A stretch of DNA of 64,000 nt from Macrostomum hystrix (Eukaryota; Platyhelminthes; Macrostomidae), in NCBI GenBank assembly GCA_950097015.1, contig CATNEN010000024.1, positions 1,200,001 to 1,264,000 on the forward strand, in the 5' to 3' direction. This document shows positions 11,101 to 23,228 of the stretch, in pieces. The position numbers were made by a program, and so were the translations under genes. Numbering within the stretch: the first letter of the stretch is position 1; each line of letters starts with the position of its first letter. The notes under the pieces are model-generated. The model was not told the origin of the DNA. It searched no databases and saw only the letters and a program-made list of their open reading frames with translations.

Positions 11101-14100
11101 ACTATCCCGACAACCTTATGGTGCTATCCCGACAACCTTATGATACTATCCCGACAACCTTATGGTGCTATCCCGATAACCTTATGATACTATCCCGACA
11201 ACCTTAAGATACTATCCCGACAACCTTATGGTGCTATCCCGATAACCTTATGATACTATCCCGACAACCTTATGGTGCTATCCCGATAACCTTAAGATAC
11301 TATCCCGACAACCTTATGGTGCTATCCCGATAACCTTATGATACCATCCCGACAACCTTATGATACTATCCCGACAACCTTAAGATACTATCCCGATAAC
11401 CTTATGATACTATCCCGATAACCTTATGGTGCTATCCCGATAACCTTATGGTGCTATCCCGATAACCTTATGATACTATCCCGATAACCTTATGGTGCTA
11501 TCCCGATAACCTTATGATACTATCCCGATAACCTTATGATACTATCCCGACAACCTTATGATACTATCCCGATAATCCTCTGAGACTACCCCGATAATCC
11601 TCTGATACTATCCCGATAATCCTCTGATAATATCCCGATAATCCTCTGAGACTACCCCGATAATCCTCTGATACTATCCCGATAATCCTGTGATACTATC
11701 CCCATAATCCTCTGATACTATCCCGATAATCCTCTGATACTATCCCGATAATCCTCTGATACTATCCCGATAATCCTCTGATACTATCCCGATAATCCTG
11801 TGATACTATCCCCATAATCCTCTGATACTATCCCGATAATCCTCTGATACTATCCCGATAATCCTCTGATACTATCCCGATAATCCTCTGATACTATCCC
11901 GATAATCCTCTGATACTATCCCGATAATCCTCTGATACTATCCCGATAATCCTCTGATACTATCCCGATAATCCTCTGATACTATCCCGATAATCCTGTG
12001 ATACTATCCCCATAATCCTCTGATACTATCCCGATAATCCTCTGATACTATCCCGATAATCCTCTGATACTATCCCGATAATCCTCTGATACTATCCCGA
12101 TAATCCTGTGATACTATCCCCATAATCCTCTGATACTATCCCGATAATCCTCTGATACTATCCCGATAATCCTCTGATACTATCCCGATAATCCTCTGAT
12201 ACTATCCCGATAATCCTCTGATACTATCCCGATAATCCTCTGATACTATCCCGATAATCCTCTGATACTATCCCGATAATCCTCTGATACTATCCCGATA
12301 ATCCTGTGATACTATCCCCATAATCCTCTGATACTATCCCGATAATCCTCTGATACTATCCCGATAATCCTCTGATACTATACCGATAATCCTCTGATAC
12401 TATCCCGATTATCTTTACATTTATTTCAGTTCATCATCAGCAGAGAATTAGCTTCTCCCAGTCTTGGATGTCACTCTAAGACCATATTCTTCAGTCTATT
12501 AGAATTACAAACTAACAATGACACACTAACACTGATGTCTCATTTCACCACACGATGTACATTGCATTTGGCTTACTCACGGCCCATAGCCGCCTCACTC
12601 CCAAACCCTCCCAACATCGATATTCCCCAAGATCCCCTCCCAGAATATCCCCCGAAAGCTCAGCGCGGGGTTGCCGAGAGGAGGATGGAGAATAGTTTAA
12701 AAGCTGCGTGGGAGGTTTAGGGAGGATCTGGCGATTGCATCATCAGCTCGCATCGCCTCTCTACCCCTATAAGGGGAAAAACTAGCAAGAAAGGGAAACG
12801 GGGTTGAGAGGGGATTTTCTGCCAGGGCGATGCGAAACCTCTCCCAACCTCCCACCTCCGTAGCCCCCCAGCTCTGCTTCGTCGACAACTTCCAAATCAC
12901 ATCTTCAAAATTTCTCCATTTTCTTTTCTCTCTTTCTTTCGCGAAATATCGTTTCGCCTATAGGATAGCCTGACAAGACCGCTGTATACCTGGCGCGGCT
13001 TGGAAAGAAAAAAAGGGAAGCATAGAACGACTGACGAAGTGGTAGCCGTTCATTATATTATTCATAAATACTAACTGCACGGTGCGTCTTGGAAAAATTG
13101 GTCCACATTCAATCAATGCTGGTAGCTTGTAGTCAGTTAGAAGTTTATTAAAAAACGTACTTTACTTTCCTTATTGTTTAAAACTGGAATCCTAGGAAAT
13201 TGAAAACCCCCAATAATTGAGAATCTTACGACATTCTAGAATCCCTTAGAATTGGGAATCAAATGAGATTCGAAAATACCATAGAATTGGGAATCAAATG
13301 AGATTCGAAAATACCATAGAATTGGGAATCAAATGAGATTCGAAAATACCATAGAATTGGGAATCAAATGAGATTCGAAAATACCATAGAATTGGGAATC
13401 AAATGAGATTCTAAAATACCATAGAATTGGGAATCAAATGAGATTCGAAAATACCATAGAATTGGGAATCAAATGAGATTCGAAAATACCATAGAATTGG
13501 GAATCAAATGAGATTCGAAAATACCATAGAATTGGGAATCAAATGAGATTCGAAAATACCATAGAATTGGGAATCAAATGAGATTCGAAAATATCATAGA
13601 ATTGGGAATCAAATGAGATTCGAAAATACCATAGAATTGGGAATCAAATGAGATTCGAAAATACCATAGAATTGGGAATCAAATGAGATTCTAAAATACC
13701 ATAGAATTGGGAATCAAATGAGATTCGAAAATACCATAGAATTGGGAATCAAATGAGATTCGAAAATACCACAGAATTGGGAATCAAATGAGATTCGAAA
13801 ATACCAAAAAGTTGAGAATCCTACGACGTTCTAAAATCCCATAGAATTGGGAATCCTTCGTGATTCTAACATTCCTGATAATTCGAAATCCTTCTGAATG
13901 AAAAAATCCCAGGAAATACAAATTCATACGAGATCGAAAAATCCCAGAAAATAGCTAAAGATACGAACTATTGCATGCACATGCCTGTCAGTTATGTAAA
14001 TTACGCTAGGAAGGTACTGTTCCTTCTGCTTGACTCCAGCATGTACCCCTAGTGACACATCTATCGCTAGACAAGAGTGTCTGCTTTTTTGGTAATCATC

Positions 14101-17100
14101 ACTTCCCAAATGTTCAGTCCGGGCATGCCATCGCATAAACAGGTTCCCAAAGAGAGGGAGGGACCGGGAGGCAAATATCTTGGACATGTGGCGCCCTCTT
14201 CGTCACTTTGCAGAAACAAAAAATTATCCTACGAAGTCCGGACCCCAGCAACGGCCCCCTTATCTATCCCCCCCTAACCCACAGAAAGTCGTGGGGCTGG
14301 GGATGTAGGAGAAAAAAAACTGGGGATCAATCGAAGAGGATCACGCACGAACACGCAGAATGAGTCAGTGTCAGACTAGCCCAGTAAACAGTCAGCTAGT
14401 ACCGCTAGGACATCTACACCTCGACTTTTCCAGCAGTTAAAATTCTCATTAAAACTGGGGCTGCAGTTATTTGAAACGGACATTCGGACACGCGGTGCGG
14501 AGACTAAGTAACTTTAGTTAGGCCTGGGCGTGGCTATATTCAACCTGCGTGTGCGTGTGCGGTTCGTTATTCTCCAACATCTTCTGCTTCGCTTGTCACA
14601 GGGCGTGGGCTGGGGATGGGCTGGGGGGCGTTTCTGTACTGCTGTCCGGCCGGCGGTCTCTTGGGCAACTCCTAAAGGGTAAATGAAGGTGAGGAGAGCG
14701 AATGATATGATAGGATTGCTGACTGAGATGAGGATAGAGAACATAATAAATGAGAGGAAGGGGGAGGAGAGAAAGACGGGGGAGAGGAAGGCTGGGGGAT
14801 AAGAAGGTGGAGGAGAGGAAGGTAGAGGAGAAGGAGGTAGAGGTGATGAAGGCGGGGGAGAAGAAGGTAGAGGTGATGAAGGCGGGGGAGAGGAAGGTAG
14901 AGGTGATGAAGGCGGGGAGAGGAAGGTAGAGGTGATGAAGGCGGGGGTAAGGAAGGTAGAGGTGATGAAGGCGGGGAGAGGAAGGTAGAGGTGATGAAGG
15001 CGGGGGTAAGGAAGGTAGAGGTGATGAAGGCGGGGAGAGGAAGGTAGAGGTGATGAAGGCGGGGGTAAGGAAGGTAGAGGTGATGAAGGCGGGGAGAGGA
15101 AGGTAGAGGTGATGAAGGCGGGGGAGAAGAAGGTAGAGGTGATGAAGGCGGGGGAGAGGAAGGTAGAGGTGATGAAGGCGGGGAGAGGAAGGTAGAGGTG
15201 ATGAAGGCGGGGAGAGGAAGGTAGAGGTGATGAAGGCGGGGGTAAGGAAGGTAGAGGTGATGAAGGCGGGGAGAGGAAGGTAGAGGTGATGAAGGCGGGG
15301 AGAGGAAGGTAGAGGTGATGAAGGCGGGGAGAGGAAGGTAGAGGTGATGAAGGCGGGGAGAGGAAGGTAGAGGTGATGAAGGCGGGGAGAGGAAGGTAGA
15401 GGTGATAAAGGCGGGGAGAGGAAGGTAGAGGTGATGAAGGCGGGGAGAGGAAGGTAGAGGTGATGAAGGCGGGGAGAGGAAGGTGGAGGTGATGAAGGCG
15501 GGGAGAGGAAGGTAGAGGTGATGAAGGCGGGGAGAGGAAGGTGGAGGTGATGAAGGCGGGGAGAGGAAGGTAGAGGTGATGAAGGCGGGGAGAGGAAGGT
15601 AGAGGTGATGAAGGCGGGGAGAGGAAGGTAGAGGTGATGAAGGCGGGGAGAGGAAGGTAGAGGTGATGAAGGCGGGGAGAGGAAGGTAGAGGTGATGAAG
15701 GCGGGGGAGAGGAAGGTAGAGGTGATAAAGGCGGGGGGAGAGGAGATAAAAAATAGATAGAGAAAAGACTGAGGAGAATGAGGTGTAGGCAAGTTGCTCT
15801 TCAAAAAATTGGTTGCTAAGAAGGTTAATCGAGAAATTTCCGAATCGCAGCAAAGGTGAAAGTGCCGCAGGATTTCAGAAATCCTTAAATGAATAATAAA
15901 GAGAGGCAAGATCGAAGCCAAAAAAGCAGCCAAAAAATCCGACCGCATCAGCACGGCACCCTTGGACACTCATCGCTCGTTGTTCCAAGTAAATGCCAAG
16001 TGAGAGTGAGCGAGTGAGCGAGTGAGCGATGGCTGGATGCGGAGCCCTGGGGTATGTTAGGAAGAGGATCGACAAGACAGATTGCAACTGTCGCGCCGGC
16101 GAGGGGCGGAGGGGAGGTCTAAAATAAACATTGCCGATTTCGGAGGCAATCGAGCTTCTCTCTGGAGTCTGGGATCTGGGATCTGTGTGCGGAACTCGCT
16201 GACAATTCCCCCCCACCTCCTCAAGCCCGAAGTCGTCAGCGGGATCTGGGATGTTTCTTCTGGCACACCAGAAGAGGAAGGGCAGTGGAAAAAGTTTACA
16301 CTTTTCGGACAGTCTTTTGCTGGTTCGAAAATGGCGAAGTCTAGCCATAGCGGTTTGAACAGATCGCTACATTTCTGGCTCGTTAATTATTGAATCTAGC
16401 ATCGATTCTTGTCTTCTGCGTTGCTTACGGGGGGTTGAAACTGCTTCCAAAATTGCTTGGCGACATTTCTGTTTTATGGCTCGGGCTGCTAGCCGTGGAA
16501 ACTATGAAAGATCGAAAAAAATTGTCACAATTTTACTAGTATTAGCATAATAGTTAGCATAATCTAGTCCATTTTTAATTCTAATGCTCCCCATACGAGC
16601 TACAAATGCCCATGCAGTAAAAAAACTTCTACAGCTGACTACAGCCAAATACAGTCAAATACAATCCAGTAAAGAAAAATGCAGTAAAGTACATTCAAAT
16701 ACAGCTAAAACAAAAAAAAATGCTGTCGACTACAGGCTGTTACAGCCAAACACAGCCAGGTACAGTCAGGCATTGCTCACCACTCGACAGTCGCTGTTGA
16801 AGCCGGAGTTCGCGCGCCTCCCGGCTTGTCGCCGACTGCTGCCTGGCGCAGCCAATCGCCGCGACTTCGACGGAAACGCAGGCCGCCTCAGTGGCGGCGC
16901 CTGCGACGGCGGCAGCAGCAACTGGCGCGGCTGCAGAGAAGCCGGCGTCGCCAGGCGCCTCCTGGGGATGACGCCGTGCGCAGCTCCGGCGAAGAGTGAC
17001 GGAAGCGCCCTGAGCCAGCTGGCAGAGCATCTGGTTGAGCTTGGCGTGGTCCTCTGCGCCTAGAAACTGCTGCTGCGGCTGTGCCGAGAGCCTCCCAGCT

Positions 17101-20100
17101 GCCGCCAGAGCATCGACACCGCCCGAAGTCGCGGCGCTGGAGCTGGCCGGAGCGCGTTGAAGCCACAGTCGGACTCGATCCAGGGGGACGCCGGCTGGCG
17201 AGTCCGAGGCCGAAGCTGCCAGATGGTCGCCGAGGCGGCGCAGCGACCACCGGCGGGATTGCACCAGCTCGGCGATGCCGGCCAGGTTGTTCAGAAGCTC
17301 CTCCTCATGCGACACGGCCAGCGCTGACATCGCGGATGGGAGAGCCGGCGGCTGCTGCTCTGGCGGCGGCGGCGGCGGCATCGGCTGGTGCTGCTTCTGA
17401 GCCGCCTCTTCAGACTCGCGCTCCCGGTGACTGCCGAAGAAGCTCAACGAGCGGCTCAGCCGTTTCTTGAACGAAATTGACGTCGACGAGGATAAAGGCT
17501 GCGGCAGAGCTAACGGCGGCGGTAGCGACGGCTCCACCCTCTCCTGTCTCCCGCTGATGCCACCATCGTCCATGAGGACACAGTCATCACTGTTGTGCCT
17601 CCTGGCGACGGCGGGCTGTCCGTTAGAATCGTCGGCATCCCGACCTTCGGTGTTGGCAAGTCGTCGAGAGCGCGCCTTCTCGCCAACTGTCGAGGAAGAC
17701 CGTCGCCTGCGCTGCAGCAGGAAGTTCTTGGCCCTCTGGCGGAGGCCCATCGGCTTTGCCGCGCTGGACGCCGCCGCGGGGACCGGCTGGTCGAAATCGC
17801 TGAGCGACGCATAGTTCGGATCTTCGTCCTGAAGCTCCTTGCCGGGCGTGGCGGATCTGCGCATATCGGCTGTCGGGCTGAGGTTCAAAGACAGTCGCTG
17901 GTCCGCTGTGCGGCTTGCGGCACTGGCGGCTGCTGCCACGGTCGGACTCGACCGACTGACGACTCGGCGTAGCTGGCTAGAAGCTTCAAGATCGTCAAAG
18001 CCCGACTGCTGGCTGGCGATGGCGGCTCCCACGGCGACGACGGAAGAGTCGGAGTCTGGGCCGGTAACGGAACGGGAGCGAGCGAGGGCGAGGCGGTAGA
18101 TGCGGCTTTTCACTGTGCGCGGTTTCAACGGAGTCTCGCTTTGCGGCTGCGGCTGTGGCTGAGGTGTGTCAGCGCACTCGACTGCCCATCGTCGACGAGC
18201 GCCGAAGCTGGCGGCGTCAGCTGAACGTGGACGTAGAAGTGGCTTTGACCCGGCCGACGTAGGCTTTGACCCGGCTGACGGAGAGAAGAGCTTCGAGAGG
18301 CGCCGGGTCTGGAAAGAGATTGTTGTAAATTATCTGTAACTGGGGCGAATAGGATATTTGAGTTGAGAAAAGTAGCAGACTCAACCTGAGGGACATAGCA
18401 GACTCAATCTGAGCGACAAAGCAGACTCAACATGAGCGACAAAGCAGACTCAATCTGAGGGACAAAGCAGACTCAATCTGAGGGACAAAGCAGACTCAAT
18501 CTGAGGGACAAAGCAGACTCAATCTGAGGGACATAGCAGACTCAACCTGAGGGACATAGCAGACTCAATCTAAAACGAAAAATTGAATTTTTGGCCCTAA
18601 ATCTTGGGCCTAAATCATGAGATTCCATCGCCTAGTCGCGGATTCGAACTCATGACCTCTAGTTTGACTTGTAAAACTTACCGCGCGAACAGCTTCACGA
18701 TGAGAGCAGCAGGTTTTAAAAAATTAACTATAATGTGCTCAGACAAAATGGAATATAAGATCTGGGAGGTCAGGTTTGAGTAGTTTTTCCTCTCAGGAAC
18801 TCTTTAAAAGAACTGTTTTGGTTTGACACTCTGGCCACAAGCTCGCGGTTGAGTGTTTGGGATTGTGTGTGAGCTTTTAGCCGGCGAAACAGCAAACCCG
18901 CCCCGTTCACGCACTCAACTGTGGCAGCAAGGGAGAGTATAGCGGTGCGTGGGGTTGAGTTGGGAGCGATGCTGTCAATGGCTTTAGTTTTATATAGTGC
19001 GCCGCCACGGCCAGTGCGTTGGTGAGGCGGGTTGGCTGGAGCTTACGCGAGTCCTATAATAGCTTCCTTGGCTAGGGAAAATGCACACACACACACACAC
19101 TCTGCCGCCGCCGCTGCCACCGCCGCCTGCGCGGCGTCGACAATCTGGCCGCCCAAGAGAGAGAGAGAAAGAGCAGAACTACTGGGGAGGGGTCGGGTGT
19201 ATTTTTTGGAGAGAGAACGCGGGCATAATGAGATTGTTATAGGGTGGCTTTGAGGTTGAGCCGAGACAGACAGGATAAAATGCTGATAGTGTAGACACAC
19301 AGTCACACAGAGAGAGGCAAGTTCAATAGGAATCTATGAGCAGGAACTGGGAAAAGGCCAGTGTTCAGTGTTCTCTCTCTCATGTTTTTGCTGCATGGAT
19401 CAGCCAATCCTGACTGAGATGCTCAATCACATCATTTATCATCTGCATGGGCAGACAAGGGGGAGACACACAGTGGCATTCTTATTTACAACCTCAGTAG
19501 TAGATAAATTAGATGGATAGATAGATGCATGCGAGTATGAAGGACTGCAGAAATGAGTCAACAAAAAAATTCTGACAACTTTCCGCGGGGTCAACCGGCA
19601 GTCCCCACATCACTATAGGATATTGCCCCATCCCAGTGCATCCCAGACTCTGTCGCATTTGCCGCGGTCCATTTGCATGCGAGGGGCAAGTATATTTAGG
19701 ATGCATCGCGTTGTGTTCCGCTCTGCCCTTGCGGGTGGGGATTGTTATGGACGTGATATTTACACCACTTCCCGAGCTGTGCTCGAAGGCGCACTGGAAA
19801 TTAGCTCACATCCGAAATGCGCCATTCGACTTTTAGTATATGGGCGAGACATCAAACCCGCGTGGCATGCATTAATCAAGGCTTGAACATAAAAATGTAG
19901 GAAAGTTTTTCTATTTTCTCTCGCTCCTCTAGTTAGTCCTATCAGTTTCTATAAAACAACTACAGTAATAAAGGATGCACTGAACTGGGCCCCTTGCTAA
20001 CCAGATAGATAAACAAAGACTAGCGTGCCTAAAGTGCACAGTTACACAAACAAAGACTAGCGTGCCTGAAGTCCACAGATAGATAAACAAAGACTAGCAT

Positions 20101-23100
20101 GCCTAAAGTGCACAGTAAGATAAACAAAGACTAGTGTGCCTAAAGTACATCTGTACTTTGAACACGAAGGAGAAAAAAGCGAATATTAAAAATTAAATCC
20201 CGGACTCAAGCTCTCTGTATTTCAGTCGAACCAACTTTTAGTTGAATATTTACGGCACTCAAACAAATGCATTTTATGTTGATAACTTACAACAACTGAG
20301 GCGCCGGGCATTGACAACGGATTCGAAGTCGAGCGTGGAAGCGGCGGCTGCGTCGGCCCTGATTCGTCGACCTCGGCCGCATTCGGGAAGAACAGCCGGC
20401 CGGGACTCGGCGCCCGGCCCTCCTCGATGAGCCGGCGGGCCAGCGACGCAGCCGCGGCGTCGTTGACGCTTGTCGCCGTCTCGGAGGCCGCCTCGTAGCG
20501 GCAGCGAATCAACGGCGGACGAGTCTCCGGGGTCAAGACGTTGAAAATGGCAGTTCCATTATCTGGGTCGGCGGCAGCGGCGGCGGATGACGCGGAACCG
20601 CTGGCTGGCTGTCGCTGACGAAGCGGCGGAATGTCTGCGGAATTAAAACCGCAGTAGCATGGGGGCTGTAGGCGCTGACGCATCATTTGATGACAGCCGA
20701 CCCGCAGCCAGCAAAGTGGCGATTCTGCCAATTCCGCTGACTATTGAGCACGCACTCACACAGCTCACACAGCAGTGTACATTTTTCCGCCAGTTTTAGA
20801 TTATTGATAAGTCATCATCATGAAGCCGATTCATTCGATACTAATACGTATAATATTTTAATCCCAAAGTGTGACTCAGTTAAATTTCTATCTGATCACT
20901 GCATGTTTCATATTGATAGTAAATTGTTAAACTCAACGAACACAGTTTTCTGAAGCCCATGTCTTTGTTCCCCGATTGGTGAAAAAAAGTGCTTATCATA
21001 TTTGGAGAATTATGAGGAGGGTGCGAGTTCTGAATTGGTTTGCTCATGCTGAGTAAGCCCCAGACAAGCGCCAGACTGTACTATAATTCTAGCGCAGTTT
21101 GGCTCAGTTGAACTCAGACAAAAAAATGTATAAGAAAATGAAATTTTTAGTGCTCAGATTCCTTTGTGCTACTGAATATCCAGTTTATAAGCTTCCTGCT
21201 ATAGGGCTGTGTCCGATCTTACGCAGTCATGCGGTGAAATGAACAATGTGCTTTCTTAGCATAGGCTCATGGGATCCAATTTCTGGGATTTGTTTGCTTG
21301 ATGGAATAGAACTCCTGACCCTCTCCGAGAGGCACTGTTAAATGATCAATCCAAAAGCTGCTTTTGTATTGTCGGATAGAAGACTTTGACAGAATTGTAT
21401 AGCTGCAATGGCATGCGGTCTGAATGCGGTCGCGTGGAGACAAAGAGGTCAAACAGTAATGCCCCCCTCTGGCCGCTGTGACTCATCTGGGCTCTTGGTC
21501 AGGGGACTCCCAAGCAGCACCACCAACCAATGCGACAAAAGTTATTTTACAATAACCCATGCAGCCCGCCCTCTTTAAGTTGGGATAACAAGTTTTGCGT
21601 GCCGGGAGGGGAGGGGAGTACTTTGATCCCTTGGGGGATCAGTCATTTAGGCGGTGGCGGGGGAATTGCTAGCGGCTGCTCCAATAATCTGCGGGGAGGG
21701 CTGCCAAGTGTTCGCATCGGCAGGCACACAAAGGGAATGCTTGAAGAAGGGGCCACCATAATCCATAGCATGAGTGGCTTTTACAGTGAACAATTGTGAG
21801 CTGTCATAGCTGTCACAGCCACAGCTCATGCAGTGGTGACACACGGTAGTTTTATGCTCAGCTTGTCGTCCATCAAATCTGATTATTGATATAGGAAGTT
21901 TGATTTGCTGCTCTGGTTAGGATCAATGAGTCAGTCAGTGCGTGGGCGACTAATTATTGTGAATTAGATAACCAACAAATATAACAACTGAGTAATCGGA
22001 ACAGAAAATTCCCCTAATTAGCTAAAAACTGAAACAAAAATTGTCACTGGTGTGGGAGGGAATAAAATTAATTGTCTTTCAAAGTCGTTGACCCAAAGCT
22101 GGCTTTTTTTAAACAACAGAAAATTAGCACTTATCAAAATCTTATTTTTGACCGTGGGTGATAAAAACAATGCTAGTCAAAAATTATAGAAAGGCAAATA
22201 TAGGAAATTAAATGTTTAAATAAAACACAGAAAATTTTACAACAAAAAATTTTTCAAATAATAATTTCTTTATTTCACATAAAACTATGTATTATTTCCC
22301 GCAATTGAAGTATATCTATTTGGTTTATGTTTCTTAAATGATTTCGAAAAGCTTTAAACACAATACTGAAGAAATTCAATCGATCATAAAGTATTAGAAC
22401 TAAAACATATATATGAATAGTAATGCTTTAAAATTTTACAGTTGACAATATCTAGCTATGTAGGTGTTGATTGCAATTTGGCCAATTGACTAATTATTAA
22501 TATAAAACTATAAGCTAAATGGTTGTAAATCATATTCAGATTTTAAATGCTAATAAGTTTATCAGGTTTCCAACATGTTGTTTTATATTTGTCTTACTGT
22601 TATTTCAAACAATTTAATAAAGTTTTAAGCAAATTAAAACTAAAATTTTATTTTCTTCTAGGTAAAAAAACTACTAAAAGTGCAAGAACTTACCCAACAA
22701 ATCTATGGCGTCGAGTTGTTCAAAATCAAAGTCCAAGTTTAAAACTCTTTCCCTGAGCGATATCATTCGCTGATGAATTGATTTTAGTTGCTCAGTATAA
22801 TCAGCATAAGCATCTAAAAAATAACTGACTACTTTCTGGGCATTTTCAGTGAAGCACTTGTCTGCAAACAAGTCCATGCGCTGATAGTTGCCAAATATTG
22901 AGGACACTTCCTTCTGTTCAGGCGACTGTAGATTGGAAGCCTCAAGATAGCTGTAAGTCTGGACATTATGTACAGTAAGGGGACTGTTCGAAACTAACAC
23001 TTCTTGGGCGTTTTTACTGCTCACAGAAATATCAAAACTGCATTTGCTGTCTACCTGACACAGTTCCGCATAGTGATCTGCATCGAAGCTGTCTGATTCT

Positions 23101-23228
23101 TGTTGGCTAATATTAAAATTCTCATTTGCACTATCATGGCTAGTGTTGCTATGTAGAGGCAACACTTTAGCTATAGGACATGCACTCGCTTCCATAAATC
23201 CACGATTTTTGCCTTCATTACTAATCAT
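8174..23228 (-). CDS. Nance-Horan syndrome (NHS / Guk-holder) family protein
   Basis: NHS proteins are large, mostly disordered actin and junction regulators with an N-terminal WAVE-homology helix. Exons on the - strand: 23228-22694, 20634-20291, 18308-16781, 9936-9828, 9290-8174. Phases 1, 0, 1 and 2 match at every junction, giving 1210 residues. Support seen in the sequence: a helical segment at about 128-172 (NAQKVVSYFLDAYADY, then SLRERVLNLDF) in the WAVE-homology position; NWSGSSASS across the exon 3/4 join (about 803), close to the NWSGSSS signature of vertebrate NHS; and PPRRSTSLRK at about 893, matching the PPKRSSSLRK motif of NHS. The rest is low complexity: poly-Pro, Ser, Ala and Gln. 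Exon 4 is only 109 bases and would be missed by most predictors. Introns 3 and 4 carry most of the minisatellite DNA in this half of the window. The family call rests on these motifs, not on an alignment. A different proline-rich scaffold remains possible but less likely. Confidence 0.75.
9321..9691. repeat. 30-bp minisatellite in NHS-like intron 4
   Basis: Twelve nearly identical 30-bp units built on ATCCCATTACACTCAGTGTG, with a C/A variant at one site. It ends about 30 bases before the acceptor of the last NHS-like exon. Most units hold the 11-base palindrome ACACTCAGTGT. Units are a multiple of three bases and stop-free, so they stay open in two frames. They are not a gene. Confidence 0.95.
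10858..12410. repeat. 22-bp minisatellite, two sub-arrays
   Basis: About 70 units of 22 bp. The left half (to about 11570) uses CCTTATGATACTATCCCGA and CCTTATGGTGCTATCCCGA variants mixed in higher-order blocks. The right half uses TCCTCTGATACTATCCCGAT. The junction is abrupt, which points to two separate amplifications of related units. Confidence 0.95.
13235..13810. repeat. 35-bp minisatellite
   Basis: About 15 units of 35 bp with the core ATAGAATTGGGAATCAAATG followed by AGATTCGAAAATACC. Degenerate copies flank both ends (13190-13235 and 13810-13940). Confidence 0.95.
14765..15740. repeat. 29/30-bp polypurine minisatellite
   Basis: About 33 units with the core GGTAGAGGTGATGAAGGCGG. The + strand is almost all purine. 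The - strand reads as open frames of up to about 450 codons (Pro, Ser, Leu, His rich), which are products of the stop-free repeat and not genes. Confidence 0.95.
18365..18562. repeat. 23-bp minisatellite just upstream of NHS-like exon 3
   Basis: Nine units around CAGACTCAATCTGAGGGACA. It begins about 55 bases from the acceptor of exon 3, inside intron 2. Confidence 0.95.
18563..20290. other. Intron 2 of the NHS-like gene, with a GC-rich patch
   Basis: No phase-compatible exon found. At 18880-19200 there is a GC-rich stretch with a TATATA-like motif near 18990, a CA microsatellite (19084-19100) and CCGCCGCCG runs, then GAGA. It could be an alternative promoter or first exon, but nothing proves it. 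Confidence 0.4.
20005..20147. repeat. Short tandem repeat, about 37-bp unit
   Basis: Four imperfect units sharing AAACAAAGACTAGCGTGCCT. It lies 140 bases downstream of NHS-like exon 2 on the - strand. Confidence 0.85.
20635..22693. other. Intron 1 of the NHS-like gene
   Basis: Contains a SINE tail fragment at 20696-20760 next to the exon 2 acceptor. The rest is unique AT-rich sequence with no convincing exon. Confidence 0.5.
20696..20762 (-). mobile_element. SINE tail fragment (copy D)
   Basis: CGACCCGCAGCCAGCAAAG, then TGCCAATTCCGCTGAC, then GAGCACGCACTCACACAG match the 3' half of the SINE body in reverse orientation. The tRNA-like head is absent. Confidence 0.65.

Larger units (their letters stand above)
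9940..16780. other. Large intron 3 of the NHS-like gene
   Basis: A 6.8 kb intron. It contains three long minisatellites (10858-12410, 13235-13810, 14765-15740) separated by unique sequence. The patches at 12530-12900, 14030-14680 and 15960-16380 are more GC-rich, but no exon with matching phase was found in them. Confidence 0.6.

Noticed and set aside
14596-15969. Long - strand reading frame (457 codons, Pro/Ser/His/Leu) as a gene
   Set aside because: It is a translation of the 29/30-bp repeat and stays open in more than one frame, with no codon bias or domain.
16584-17063. + strand frames opposite NHS-like exon 3
   Set aside because: They are antisense shadows of a GC-rich exon whose - strand frame is phase-linked to the other exons.
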